DNA of 64,000 nt from Dama dama (Eukaryota; Chordata; Mammalia; Artiodactyla; Cervidae). The stretch covers positions 55,007,001 to 55,071,000 of the forward strand of contig NC_083701.1 of the NCBI RefSeq assembly GCF_033118175.1. The letters run 5' to 3'. Positions within the stretch are counted from its first letter, which is position 1; every line of letters begins with the position of its first letter. Both the position numbers and the translations under genes were made by a program. Below, piece by piece: positions 25,093-35,460 of the stretch. The notes under the pieces were generated by a model. That model ran no database searches and had not been told where the DNA came from. It saw only the letters and a program-made list of their open reading frames with translations.

Positions 25093-25122
25093 GATAATGA
25101 TGCTTCTTCCAGAAGCATTATC
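25093..25122 (+). other. Imperfect hairpin in the RSPO2 3' UTR
   Basis: Left arm GATAATG(AT)GCTTCT pairs with right arm AGAAGCATTATC across a three-base TCC loop, with a two-base bulge. It could form a short stem in the mRNA. No known element family is recognised. Confidence 0.4.
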
Positions 25123-25474
25123 ATCTTCCTGGATGATCCAGAAGAAAATTAGAACCAAAAGGAATGATGGAAGATTTTTTTGAGGGAAAAAACAAAGCAA
25201 GGGAAAAGCCTTTTTTTCTCACCTTGCATTGGCCAAACTACCTCTTTGCATTTGTGTTTAACTTTTGAGTCAAGAGCATCTTACCAATAAGTATAAATGT
25301 CATGTACATCATTATGAAAATAATATTGCTATGAGATAAGCCATATATGAATATTGTATACAACTTTAGGGTTTGCATTTAATCCTAAAGTGTTCACCTC
25401 CTTTCACATCTATTTAGACTATATTCCTATTTACTAAGTGGGGAGGGGGCTTCTTTATATAGTGCTTCATTGTT

Positions 25475-25480
25475 AATAAA
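25475..25480 (+). promoter_or_regulatory. RSPO2: Poly(A) signal AATAAA, likely RSPO2 3' end
   Basis: Canonical hexamer followed within about 15-40 bases by GT-rich sequence (cttgttctgtttctggg, then tgttctttttgtg), as expected for a cleavage site. A weaker ATTAAA at 25519-25524 could serve as a second site. No earlier canonical AATAAA was seen in the UTR. Confidence 0.7.
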
Positions 25481-25703
25481 TCAATACTTGTTCTGTTTCT
25501 GGGATGTTCTTTTTGTGCATTAAAAAAATTCAAAATTATTTTTGTGGAGATATTCTTTTCTTTAGAGATACATTTAAGGGGGGAAAGCAATATTTTAGCA
25601 ACTGTACCCCCAAATAGTGGTCTTTAAAAAAAAGCAACTTTTTAAAACCTGTGTTTGTAAGTACCTCAAGGAGATAAACTAGTTTAGCTATAAATTGCAT
25701 TGC

Positions 25704-25742
25704 AGCAATGGAGTTCGACATGACTGAACAGACTTAGCATGT
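25704..25742 (+). mobile_element. Bov-tA/BovB tail fragment
   Basis: gagttcgacatgactgaacag followed by acttagcatg resembles the shared Bov-A 3' tail; only about 40 bases. Confidence 0.5.
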
Positions 25743-25960
25743 GATTAAGACTGGGGATTTTAGAGCCACACTGCCTGAGGTCTAATCTGGACTCTGAAGT
25801 AACCTGGATCAAACTGTCCTCCCAGGTCTGTTTTGTCATCTGCAAAATGGACGTAATAGTATTACCTACCGTGCAAGGTTGTGTCTTAGGTAAACTGTGT
25901 AAGGTAGGGTCAGTACAGCATGGTATAGACTAAGCAATACACAAGTTGTTACCTGCTACT
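25743..25960 (-). mobile_element. MIR SINE
   Basis: Reverse-complement MIR: ttttagagccacactgcctgag through tcatctgcaaaatggacgtaat and tattacctaccgtgcaagg. Confidence 0.85.
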
Positions 25961-26384
25961 CTCATTACCTGTGTCCTTGGCTATTTATTCCCCAAATTAT
26001 CTTATCAACAAAATAGAATACATTTATGAAAATATCCATTCCCTTCAAACGATTTTTGATGTCTGGATATTCTTTGCTCAAACTTTTATAGGAATTGAAT
26101 AAAGCTACTTGATTTTTAAGCCTCTAGTTATAAGCAATCTGTGTGCATGTGCTCACGAGAGAGAGAAAAAGACTGACTGTCTACAGTGTAATGCATAGCT
26201 TCAGGATAATTAGACAAAGAAGATCTGGTGGTTTTTCACAAGTGGCTATACCATTCCTATACTTCATACAGTGTATATAAATAGAACATGTGAAACTGAT
26301 TTTCTTAGTATTTTCAGGTATCTTAGCATCTGTAGAAGTAAAATATGGAACTACAACTTTCTCAATTAAGAAGCTTGAGTAGTA
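25961..26384. other. Unique intergenic DNA
   Basis: Nothing recognised; borders the inverted L1 segment. Confidence 0.55.
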
Positions 26385-26840
26385 TTTTGATAGGGATTGC
26401 ACTGCATTGTAGATTGCCTTCAGTAGTATGGCCATTTTAACAGTATTCTTTCAATCCAAGAAAACTATCTTTCCATCTGCTTATGTTGTCCTCAATTTCT
26501 TTCACCAGTGTCTTATAATTTTTTGATTATGGGTGTTTTGCCTCCTTGGGTAGGTTTATTCCTTTATATTTTATTCTTTTTGATATGATGGTAAATGAGA
26601 TTGTTCACTTCTTTCTGTTTTGTTTTGTTTTTTAATTTACTTAAAATTGGAGGTTCACTTCTCTTTCTGGTAGTTCATTGTTAGTGTATAAAATGCAGTA
26701 TATTTCTGTATATTAATATTGGATCCTGCAACTTTATTGAATTCTTTGGGCTCTAGTAGTTTTTTGGTGGCATCTTTGGGATTTTTCTATGTATACTCTT
26801 ATGTCATCTGCAGAGTAACAGTTTACATCTTCCTTTCCAA
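26385..26840 (-). mobile_element. Inverted 5' part of an older L1 (ORF2 RT region)
   Basis: On the - strand this reads L1 ORF2 from the region around the ADD motif (tgcagatgacataag) through to gcagtgcaatccctatcaa. The same L1 continues on the + strand from 26838. Decayed, with no open frame of length. Confidence 0.85.
26613..26652 (-). mobile_element. 40-base L1 3'-end insertion with target duplication
   Basis: The insert tttaatttacttaaaattgg and its T-rich left part are the reverse complement of the young L1 terminus (compare 30841-30870). It is flanked by an exact 10-base duplication gttcacttct at 26603-26612 and 26653-26662, inside the older L1. Confidence 0.8.
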
Positions 26841-27042
26841 TCCCTATCAAGATAGCAATGGTATTTTTCACAGAAACTAGGACAATTTTTAAGATTTTCA
26901 TGGACACACGAGACTATAAATAGGCAAACAATCCTGAGAAAGAAGAACAGAGATGGAGGAATCCCATTCTGACTTCAGACTATATATGACAAAGCAACTA
27001 ATTAAATCCAGTACAGTAGTGGCACAAAAGCAGACACATAGA
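26838..27042 (+). mobile_element. Older L1 ORF2, direct part (a)
   Basis: caatccctatcaagatagca, then gaaagaagaacagagatggagg and aaaagcagacacatag match ORF2 on the + strand. It is interrupted at about 27042 by a younger L1 and resumes at 30886. Confidence 0.85.
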
Positions 27043-30000
27043 TTATAAATATATATGCACCCAACATAGGAGCACTGCAATATTTAAGGCAAATGCTAAC
27101 AAGTATGAAAGGGGAAATTAACAATAACACAATAATAATGGGAGACTTTAATACCCCACTCATACCTATGGATAGATCAACTAAACAGAAAATTAACAAG
27201 GAAACACAAATTTTAAATGACACAATGGACCAGCTAGACCTAATTGATATCTATAGGGCATTTCACCCCAAAACAATGAATTTCACCTTTTTCTCAGGTG
27301 CACACGGAACCTTCTCCAGGATAGATCACATCCTGGGCCATAAATCTGGTCTTGGAAAATTCAAAAAAATTGAAATCATTCCAATCATCTTTTCTGACCA
27401 CAATGCAGTAAGATTAGATCTCAATTACAAGAAAAAAACTATTAAAAATTCCAACATATGGAGGCTAAACAACACGCTTCTGAATAACCAACAAATCATA
27501 GAAGAAATAAAAAAAATCAGAATATGCATAGAAATGAATGGAAATGAAAACACAACAACCCAAAACCTATGGGACACTGTAAAAGCAGTGCTAAGGGGAA
27601 GGTTCATAGCAGTACAGGCTTACCTCAAGAAACAAGAAAAAAGTCAAATAAATAACCTAACTCTACACCTAAAGCAACTAGAAAAGGAAGAAATTAAGAA
27701 CCCCAGGGTTAGTAGAAGGAAAAAAATCTTAAAAATTAGTGCAGAAATAAATGCAAAAGAAACAGAGTATAGAAAAATCAACAAAGCTAAAATCTGGTTC
27801 TTTGAGAAGATAAATTGACAAACCATTAGCCAGACTCATCAAAAAAACAAAGGGAGAAGAATCAAATCAACAAAGTTAGAAATGAAAATGGAGAAATCAC
27901 AACAGAGAAATACAAAGGATCAAAAAAGACTACTATCAGCAACTATATGCCAATAAAATGGACAACTTGGAAGAAATGGACCAATTCTCAGAAAAGTATA
28001 ACTTTCCAAAACTGAACCAGGAAGAAATAGAAGATCTTAACAGACCCATCACAAGCACAGAAATTGAAACTGTAATCAGAAATCTTCCAGCAAACAAAAG
28101 CCCAGGACCAGACGGCTTCACAGCTGAATTCTACCAAAAATTTAAAGAGCTAATACCTATCCTACTCAAACTCCTCTGGAAAATTGCAGAAGAAGGTAAA
28201 CATCCAAATTCATTCTATGAGGCCACCATCACCCTAATACCAAAACCAGACAAACATGCCACAAAAAAGAAAACTACAGGCCAATATCACTGATGAACAT
28301 AGATGCAAAAATCATTAACAAAATTCTAGCAAACAGAATCCAACAACATAATAAAAAGATCATATATCATGACCAATTGACCAAGTGGGCTTTATCCCAG
28401 GAATGCAAGGACTCTTTAATATCCACAAATCAATCAATGTAATACACCACATTAACAAACTGAAAGATAAAAACCATATGATTATCTCAATAGATGCAGA
28501 AAAAGACTTTGACAAAATTCAACATCCATTTATGATTAAAACTCTCCAGAAAGCAGGAATAGAAGGAACATACCTCAACATAATAAAAGCTATATATGAC
28601 AAATCCACAGCAAACATAATCCTCAGTGGTGAAAATTGAAAGCATTTCCCCTAAAGTCAGGAACAAGGCAAAGGTGCCCACTCTCACCACTACTATTCAA
28701 CATAGTGTTGGAAGTTTTGGCCACAGCAATCAGAGCAGAAAAAGAAATAAAAGGAATCCAGACTGGAAAAGAAGTAAAACTCTCACTGTTTGCAGATGAC
28801 ATGATCCTCTACATAGAAAACCCTAAAGACTCTACCAGAAAATTACTAGAGCTAATCAATGACTAGAGTAAAGTTGCTGGATATAAAATTAACACACAGA
28901 AATCCCTTGCATTCCTGTACACTAACAATGAGAAAACACCAAGAGAAATTAAGGAAACAATACCACTCACCATTGCAACGAAAAGAATAAAATACTTAGG
29001 AATATATCTACTTAAAGAATCAAAAGACCTATATATAGAAAACTATAAAACACTGATGAAAGAAACCAAAGAGGACACAAATAGATGGAGAAATACATCA
29101 TGTTCATGGATTGGAAGAATCAATATAGTGAAAATGAGTATACTATGCAAGCAATCTATAGATTCAGTGCAATCCCTATCAAGCTACTAATGGTATTTTT
29201 CACAGAACTAGAACAAATAATTTCACAATTTGCATGGAAATACAAAAATCCTTGAATAGCCAAAGAAATCTTGAGAAAGAAGAATGGAACAGGAGGAATC
29301 AACCTGCCTGACTTCAGGCTCTACTACAAAGCTACAGTCATCAAGACTGTGCCAGTACCATACTAAGACAGAAATATAGATTAATGGAACAAAATAGAGA
29401 GCCCAGAGATAAATCCATGAACCTATGGACACCTTATCTTCGACAAAGGAGGCAAGAATATACAATGGAGAAAAGATAATCTCTTTAACAAGTGGTGCTG
29501 GGAAAACTAGTCAACCACTTGTGAAAGAATGAAACTAGAACACTTTCTAACACCATACACAAAAATTAACTCAGAATGGATTAAAGATCTAAACGTAAGA
29601 GCAGAAACTATAAAACTCCTACAGGAAAACATAGGCAAAACCCTCTCCAACATAAATCACAGCAGGATCCTCTATGACCCACCTCCCAGAGTAATGGAAA
29701 TAAAAGCAAAAATAAACAAGTGGGACCTAATGAAACTTAAAAGCTTTTGCACAATGAAGGAAACTATAAACAAAGTGAAAAGACAGCCTTCAGAATGGGA
29801 GAAAATAATAGCAAATGAAGCAAGACACAAAGGATTAATCTCAAAAATATACAAGCAACTCCTGAAGCTCAATTCCAGAAAAATAAATGACCCAATCAAA
29901 AAATGGGCCAAAGAACTAAACAGACATTTCTCCAAAGAAGACATACAGATGGCTAACAAACACATGAAAAGATGCTCAACATCACTCATTATCAGAGAAA

Positions 30001-30880
30001 TGCAAATCAAAACCACAATGAGGTACCATCTCACACTGGTCAGAATGGCTGCTATCCAAAAATCTACAAACAATAAATGTTGGAGAGGGTGCGGAGAAAA
30101 GGGAACCCTCTTACACTGTTGGTTGGAATGCAAACTAGTACAGCCACTATGGAGAACAGTGTGGAGATTTCTTAAAAAACTGGAAATAGAATTGCCATAT
30201 GACCCAGCAATCCCACTCCTGGGCATACACACCAAGGAAACCAGAATTGAAAGAGACACATGTACCCCAATGTTCATCACAGCACTGTTTACAATAGCCA
30301 GGACATGGAAGCAATCTAGGTGCCCATTAGCAGACGAACGGATAAGAAGGCTGTGGTACATATACACAATGAAATATTACTCAGCCATTAAAAAGAATAC
30401 ATTTGAATCAGTTCTAATGAGGTGGATGAAACTGCAACCTATTATACAGAGTGAAGTAAGCCAGAAAGAAAAACACCAATACAGTATACTAACACATATA
30501 TATGGAATTTAGACAGATGGTAACGATAACCCTATATGCAAGACAGCAAGAGAGACACAGATGTATAGAACAGTCTTTTGGATTCTGTGGGAGAAGGTGA
30601 GGGTGGGATGATCTGAGAGAATAGCATTGAAACATGTATATTATCATATATGAAACAGATCGCCAGTCCAGGTTTGATGATTGAGACAGGGTGCTCAGGG
30701 CTGGTGCAGTGGGATGACCCAGAGGGATGGGATGGGGAGGGAGGTGGAAGCAGGGTTCAGGATGGGGAACACATGTAAACCCATGGCTGATTCATATCAA
30801 TGTATGGCAAAAACCACTACAATATTGTAAAGTAATTAGCCTCCAACTAAAATAAGTAAATTAATAAAAATTTAAAAAAA
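27043..30880 (+). mobile_element. Young ruminant L1, 5'-truncated in the ORF2 endonuclease
   Basis: ORF2 starts within the endonuclease domain: MGDFNTPL (near 27140) and SRIDHILGHK (near 27315) are the C-terminal endonuclease motifs. RT follows, with FADDMILYIENPKDS near 28790-28835 including the catalytic ADD. The C-terminal zinc-knuckle region reads CWRGCGEKGTLLHCWLEC (30080-30135). A roughly 340-base 3' UTR and an A-rich tail end at about 30880. Stops after 27818, 28293 and 28866 and a frameshift near 29150 break the frame, so it is inactive. ORF1 and the 5' UTR are absent. It sits inside an older L1 of the same orientation. Confidence 0.95.
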
Positions 30881-30885
30881 GAAAA

Positions 30886-31780
30886 GAAAAAAATAGAATA
30901 GAGAGCCTAGAAATAAACCCACAGACTTCTGGCCAATCTAGGACAAGGCAGGCAAGAATATCCATGGTGGAAAGACAGTATCTTCAAGTGGTCCTGGGAA
31001 AGGTGGACAGCTACATGTAAAAGAATGGAATTAGAACATCCTCTAACACCATATACAAAAAATAAGCACCGAATGAATTAAAGACCCAAATTTAAGACCA
31101 GAAACCATAAAACCTTTAGAGGAAAACACAGGCAGAACACTATTTGACATAAATTGGAGCAATATCTTTTTGTATCCGATTCCTAAAGCTTCAGGATAAT
31201 TTCCTAAAGGAAATAAAAGCAAAAATAAACAAATGGGACCTAGTTAAACTTAAAAACTTTTGCACAGCAAAGGAAATCATTGATAAAATGAAAAGACAAC
31301 CTACCAAAAGGGAGAATCTATTTGCAAATTAAATGACCAATAAAGGGTTAATATCCAAAATATATAAATAGTTCATACAACACATCATAAAAAAACAAAA
31401 CAAAACTCAAGTTGTAAAATGGGGAGAAGACCTGAATAGACATTTATTTTTAAAAAAGAAATGCAGATAGCTAACAAGCACATGATGATTAACATCACTA
31501 ATCATCAAGGAAAAGCAAATCAAAAGCATAATGAGTTATTACTTCACACCTGTCAGAATGGCTGTCATCAAAAAGAACACAAATGGTGGTGAGGATGTGG
31601 AGAAAAGGGAACCCTCATGCATTATTGGTGGGAATGTAAATTGGTGCAGCTACAGTGGGAAATAGTATAGATGTTCCTCAAAAAACTAAAAATAGAACTA
31701 CCATATGACCCAGCAGTTCCACTCCTGGGTATATGTTTGAAAACTCTCATTTGAAAAGATACATCCACCCCAGTGTTCAT
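30886..31780 (+). mobile_element. Older L1 ORF2, direct part (b)
   Basis: Resumes with agaatagagagcctagaaat and runs through the ORF2 C-terminal part (tggtggtgaggatgtggaga, tatgacccagcagttcc) to ccagtgttcat. A BovB insertion follows there. Confidence 0.9.
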
Positions 31781-33142
31781 CAGTTCAGTTCAGTCACTCA
31801 GTCACTTCTGACTCTCTGTGATCCCATGGACTACAGCATGCCAGGCCTCCCTGTCCATTACCACCTCCCGGAGTTTACTCAAACTCATGTCCATTGAGTC
31901 AGTGATGCCATCCAGCCATCTCATATTCTGTCATCCCCTTCTCCTCCCACCTTCAATCTTGCCCAGCATCAGGGTCTTTTCAAATGAGTCAGTTCTTCAC
32001 ATCAGGTGGTCAAAATATTGGAGTTTCAGCTTCAGCATCAGTCATATTCAGCATCAATGAACATTCAGGACTGATTTCCTTTAGGATGGACTGCTTGGAC
32101 CTCCCTGCAGTCCAAGGGACTCTCAAAAGTCTTCTCCACTACCACAGTTCAAAAGCATCAATTCTTTGGTGCTCAACTTTCTTTATAGTCTAACTCACAT
32201 CCATACATGACTACTGAAAAAAACCATAGCTTTGACTAGATGGACCTTTGTTGGCAAAGTAATGTCTCTGCTTTTTAATATGCTATCTAGGTTGGTCATA
32301 GCTTTTCTTCCAAGGAGTGTCTTTCAATTTCATGGCTGCAGTCACCATCTGCAGTGATTTTGGAGCCCCCCAAAATAAAGTCTCTCACTGTTTCCCCATC
32401 TATTTTCCATGAAGTGATGGGACCAGATGCCATGATATTAGTTTTCTGAATGTTGCGTTTTAAGCCAACTTTTTCACTCTCCTCTTTCATCAAAAGGCTC
32501 TTTAGTTCTTCTTTGCTTTTTGCGTAAGGGTGGTGTCATCTGCATATCTGAGGTTATTGATGTTTCTCCCGGCAATCTTGATCCCAGCTTGTGCTTCATC
32601 CAGTCCAGCATTTCTCATGATGTACTCTGCATATAAGTTAAATAAGCAGAGTGGCAATATACAGCCTTGATGTACTCCTTTCCTGATTTGGAACCAGTCT
32701 GTTGTTCCATGTCCGATTCTAATTGTTGCTTCTCGACCTGCATACAGATTTCTCAAGAGGCAGGTCAGGTGGTCTGGTATTCCCATCTCTTGAAGAATTT
32801 TCCAGAGTTTGTTGTGATCCACACAGTCAAAGGCTTTGGCATAGTCAATAAAGCAGAAGTTTTTCTGGAACTCTCTTGCTTTTTCAATGATCCAGTGGAT
32901 GTTGGCAATTTGATCTTTGGTTCTTCTGCCTTTTCTAAATCCAGCTTGAACATATGGAAGTTTACAGTTCACGTGCTGTTGAAGCCTGCCTTGGAGAAGT
33001 TTGAGCATTACTTTGCTAGTATGTGAGATGAGTGCAATTGTGTGGTAGTTTGAGCGTTCTTTGGCATTGCTTTTCTTTGGGATTGGAATGAAAACTGACC
33101 TTTGCAGCCCTGTGGCCACTGATCAGTTTTCCAAATTTGCTG
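31781..33142 (-). mobile_element. BovB LINE, 5'-truncated, with part of the RT frame
   Basis: The element's 3' end lies at the left (cagttcagttcagtcactcag). The - strand frame at 32502-33119 (205 residues) is BovB reverse transcriptase: FIPIPKK, FIDYAKAFDCVDHNKLW, GVHQGCILP and LRYADDTTL with the catalytic YADD. The frame is cut at its start and ends at a stop before the RNase H-like and 3' regions. Non-functional copy, inserted into the older L1. Confidence 0.95.
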
Positions 33143-33432
33143 AATCTAAAAACTACAACTAGTGAACATAAAAGAAGCAGACTCACAGATATAGAGAACA
33201 AATCAGTGGGTACATTTGGGAGAGTGAAGACGGGAGGGGCATAACAGGGTAGGAGATGAAGAGGTAAAAACTATTATGTATAAAATAATCTACAAGGATA
33301 GATTGCACAACATAGGACATATAGCCAATATTTGATAAATATAAATGAGGATAAGTTTTAAAATTTGTGAATTACTATATTGTACACCTGTAACTTGCAT
33401 AATATTTTTACATCAACTATACTTCAATTAAG
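33143..33432 (+). mobile_element. Older L1 3' UTR, direct part (c)
   Basis: agaagcagactcacagatata, ctattatgtataaaataatc, tgtacacctgtaacttgca and catcaactatacttcaatta follow the 3' UTR of cetartiodactyl L1. The ORF2 end and about 250-300 bases expected between 31780 and here are missing. Confidence 0.8.
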
Positions 33433-33439
33433 AAAAAAC

Positions 33440-33635
33440 AAACGAGTCGGGGGTAGGTGAAATGAGTGAAGGAGGTCAAAAGCAACAAACTTCCAGTTAT
33501 AAAATAAGTCACAGGATGTAATGTACAGCATGGTGATTGTAGTTAATAATATCGTATTGCAAAAAATATTGCATATTTGAAAGTTGCTAACACAGTAAAT
33601 CTTAAATGACCTCATCACAAGAGAAAAAAGTTTGA
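33440..33635 (+). mobile_element. Second older L1 3' UTR fragment
   Basis: ttccagttataaaataagtca, gatgtaatgtacagcatggtg and gtatttgaaag-type sequence (tgcatatttgaaagttgcta) belong to a different, older L1 3' UTR class from the one just upstream. Confidence 0.75.
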
Positions 33636-35449
33636 CAGATTAGCACTTAGGAAAGCCAATTTTATGAATATATCCTTGTTCTTTCTCGAGATGCTCATAT
33701 CAGCCATTTTAAACATGGAATTTTCATGTCTTGGTGGAAACATTTGGAGAAGAGTTAACACTCAGCCTCAAGGGTGTGATTTATACATAAAAATGATCAC
33801 GATTCTTTCAATGAACTACATTTTTGTTTTTGATTTAGAGGGGAGCTATAAGAGCAAAAGTGAATGGTACTACTGTTCATTTTAGAGAAATCTGTGTATG
33901 ATGGATACTACTTGATAATACCATGTTAGAAAAAGCAGACTTAGTAACATTGAACATGTTGACCACCCATATTATCCTCCTTCTTTCAAAAAGGATAACC
34001 ATTCTACTTCTACTCTTGACCCATCCCCTCTTCAGTGAGACCTTCAGTATCCCCTCCTTTCATAGCTTCAAGCCTTCCTCTCCCTCCATCTTAAGGTATT
34101 CTTTCTTTCAAGGTCTTCATCATTCAGGATCCTGAAAAAGTAGCCTACATTCATTGACATGTTCAACCTCTTCCTAGCCTCATTTGTGTCTTAACTCATA
34201 ATCTTGTTTCTTTCTGCCACTGTATCATAATTGTTCTGACAGACGTAGTGACAGACAGTCTGACAGTTCTGACAGACTGTCTGACAGACAGTCCCTTTGC
34301 TAGACACAAAGGAAAATACTTGCTTTATTTGCCTCAATCCTTTAATGTGTTCTATCTGCTATTTCCACCAAATTTGACTCAACTGGGCCCTTTCCTTAGA
34401 GGACTTTTGTTTCTCATTTGGCTTCTGTGACATTCCTAACCTGGGTTTCTACTTCTCTGGTTACTCCTTTTCAGTCTTCAGTTCTTTCCTGATTTAAATG
34501 AAAAAATATTGACTTTTCAGGGGTTATCCCACTGCTTAATCCTTTTGGTTTTATCTTTCCACCTCCTCATTCCACCTGGGAAATCAAACCTTATGGCTTT
34601 AACTATCACCTGCAGTTGTTGGCTTGTAGGTCTGTTATCTCTGTCTCCAGGGCTTTGTTAACTATTTCCAAGGCTCCACTAAGTATCTTTACCAGGGGGC
34701 TCCAAACTTATCTGAAGCTCAATATTTCTAGAACTGAATTTATTACTTTATCATTCAGGTTTCAGTTAAGGAAAAAAAAACAGTCTAGGTATTTCAAACA
34801 GGAAATTTAATATTGGGAATTGCTTATACCAGTGATGAATGAGATGAGAAACTAAAATTAGGACAGCAAGATAAGCAGATTAGCAACAGCAGAAAGCCAC
34901 TATCAAGAGGGGTAACAGGATGAGGTGGAGTTTCCAAAATCCAGAAGGCAAGGCCACCCAGCTAGAGCTAGAGTTGTAGCTGAGGCTACAGCTATGGCCA
35001 CTGGGGAAGCTGGAACCAAAGACAGAAAGCTTGTCTAATAGGAAGTGAAATCTTGGAAAAGATTCCAGTCACCAGGAGAAATGCTGCCTGAAGCAAAGTG
35101 AGAGACTAAGAAATACCGTAGCTTCTCCCTACAGTCACTTCCAGTCTTCCAACAGCACCTGTCTTAACTTACTTGGAAACCAGGGACCCTGGATAATGTA
35201 GTTCTCTGTGATGCTATGGCAGAATCACTGGCTTACCCACCTCCCAAATCAATTGCTCTTCCTGCTTTCCCCATTTAATAATTAACATTTTTACCTACCT
35301 AGTTGGTTAAACTAAGACTCTTGTATTCACCATTTACTATCATTGTTCTATACATCAAATCTGCTAATAATGAGTCTACATCAGAAACATCTCTTGAATT
35401 TCTCCCTACCTCTTCACTTAAGCCTGTTTGATCCTCTTTGTCTCTCTTC
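33636..35449. other. Unique intergenic DNA
   Basis: Contains a short GACA/CTGT-rich palindromic patch at about 34235-34295. Positions 34790-35280 look repeat-like, but I cannot assign a family. Confidence 0.5.
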
Positions 35450-35460
35450 TGAACTTTCCC

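Larger units (their letters stand above)
23739..25500 (+). other. RSPO2: RSPO2 3' untranslated region
   Basis: Starts after the TAA and is taken to end 15-25 bases past AATAAA at 25475-25480, giving about 1.75 kb. No SINE, LINE or MIR is recognisable in it, unlike the DNA on both sides. It holds two exact Pumilio-type TGTACATA octamers, several ATTTA pentamers and an imperfect hairpin at 25093-25122. Known context: an insertion in the RSPO2 3' UTR of dogs is associated with furnishings (wiry hair and moustache), so this UTR is a plausible dosage-control region. The 3' boundary is inferred. Confidence 0.8.

Noticed and set aside
29529..30512. 327-residue frame as an expressed gene
   Set aside because: It is the C-terminal part of L1 ORF2 in a 5'-truncated copy with no promoter.
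27043..30880. Intact, active L1
   Set aside because: ORF1 and the 5' UTR are missing, and ORF2 has several stops and a frameshift.
31185..31205. Shared string cttcaggataatt near 26200 and 31190, as a duplicated site
   Set aside because: Only about 15 bases agree, with no matching flanks; probably chance.
32502..33119. 205-residue frame as a host reverse-transcriptase-like gene
   Set aside because: It is plain BovB RT, truncated, within a BovB copy that ends in the usual 3' terminus.
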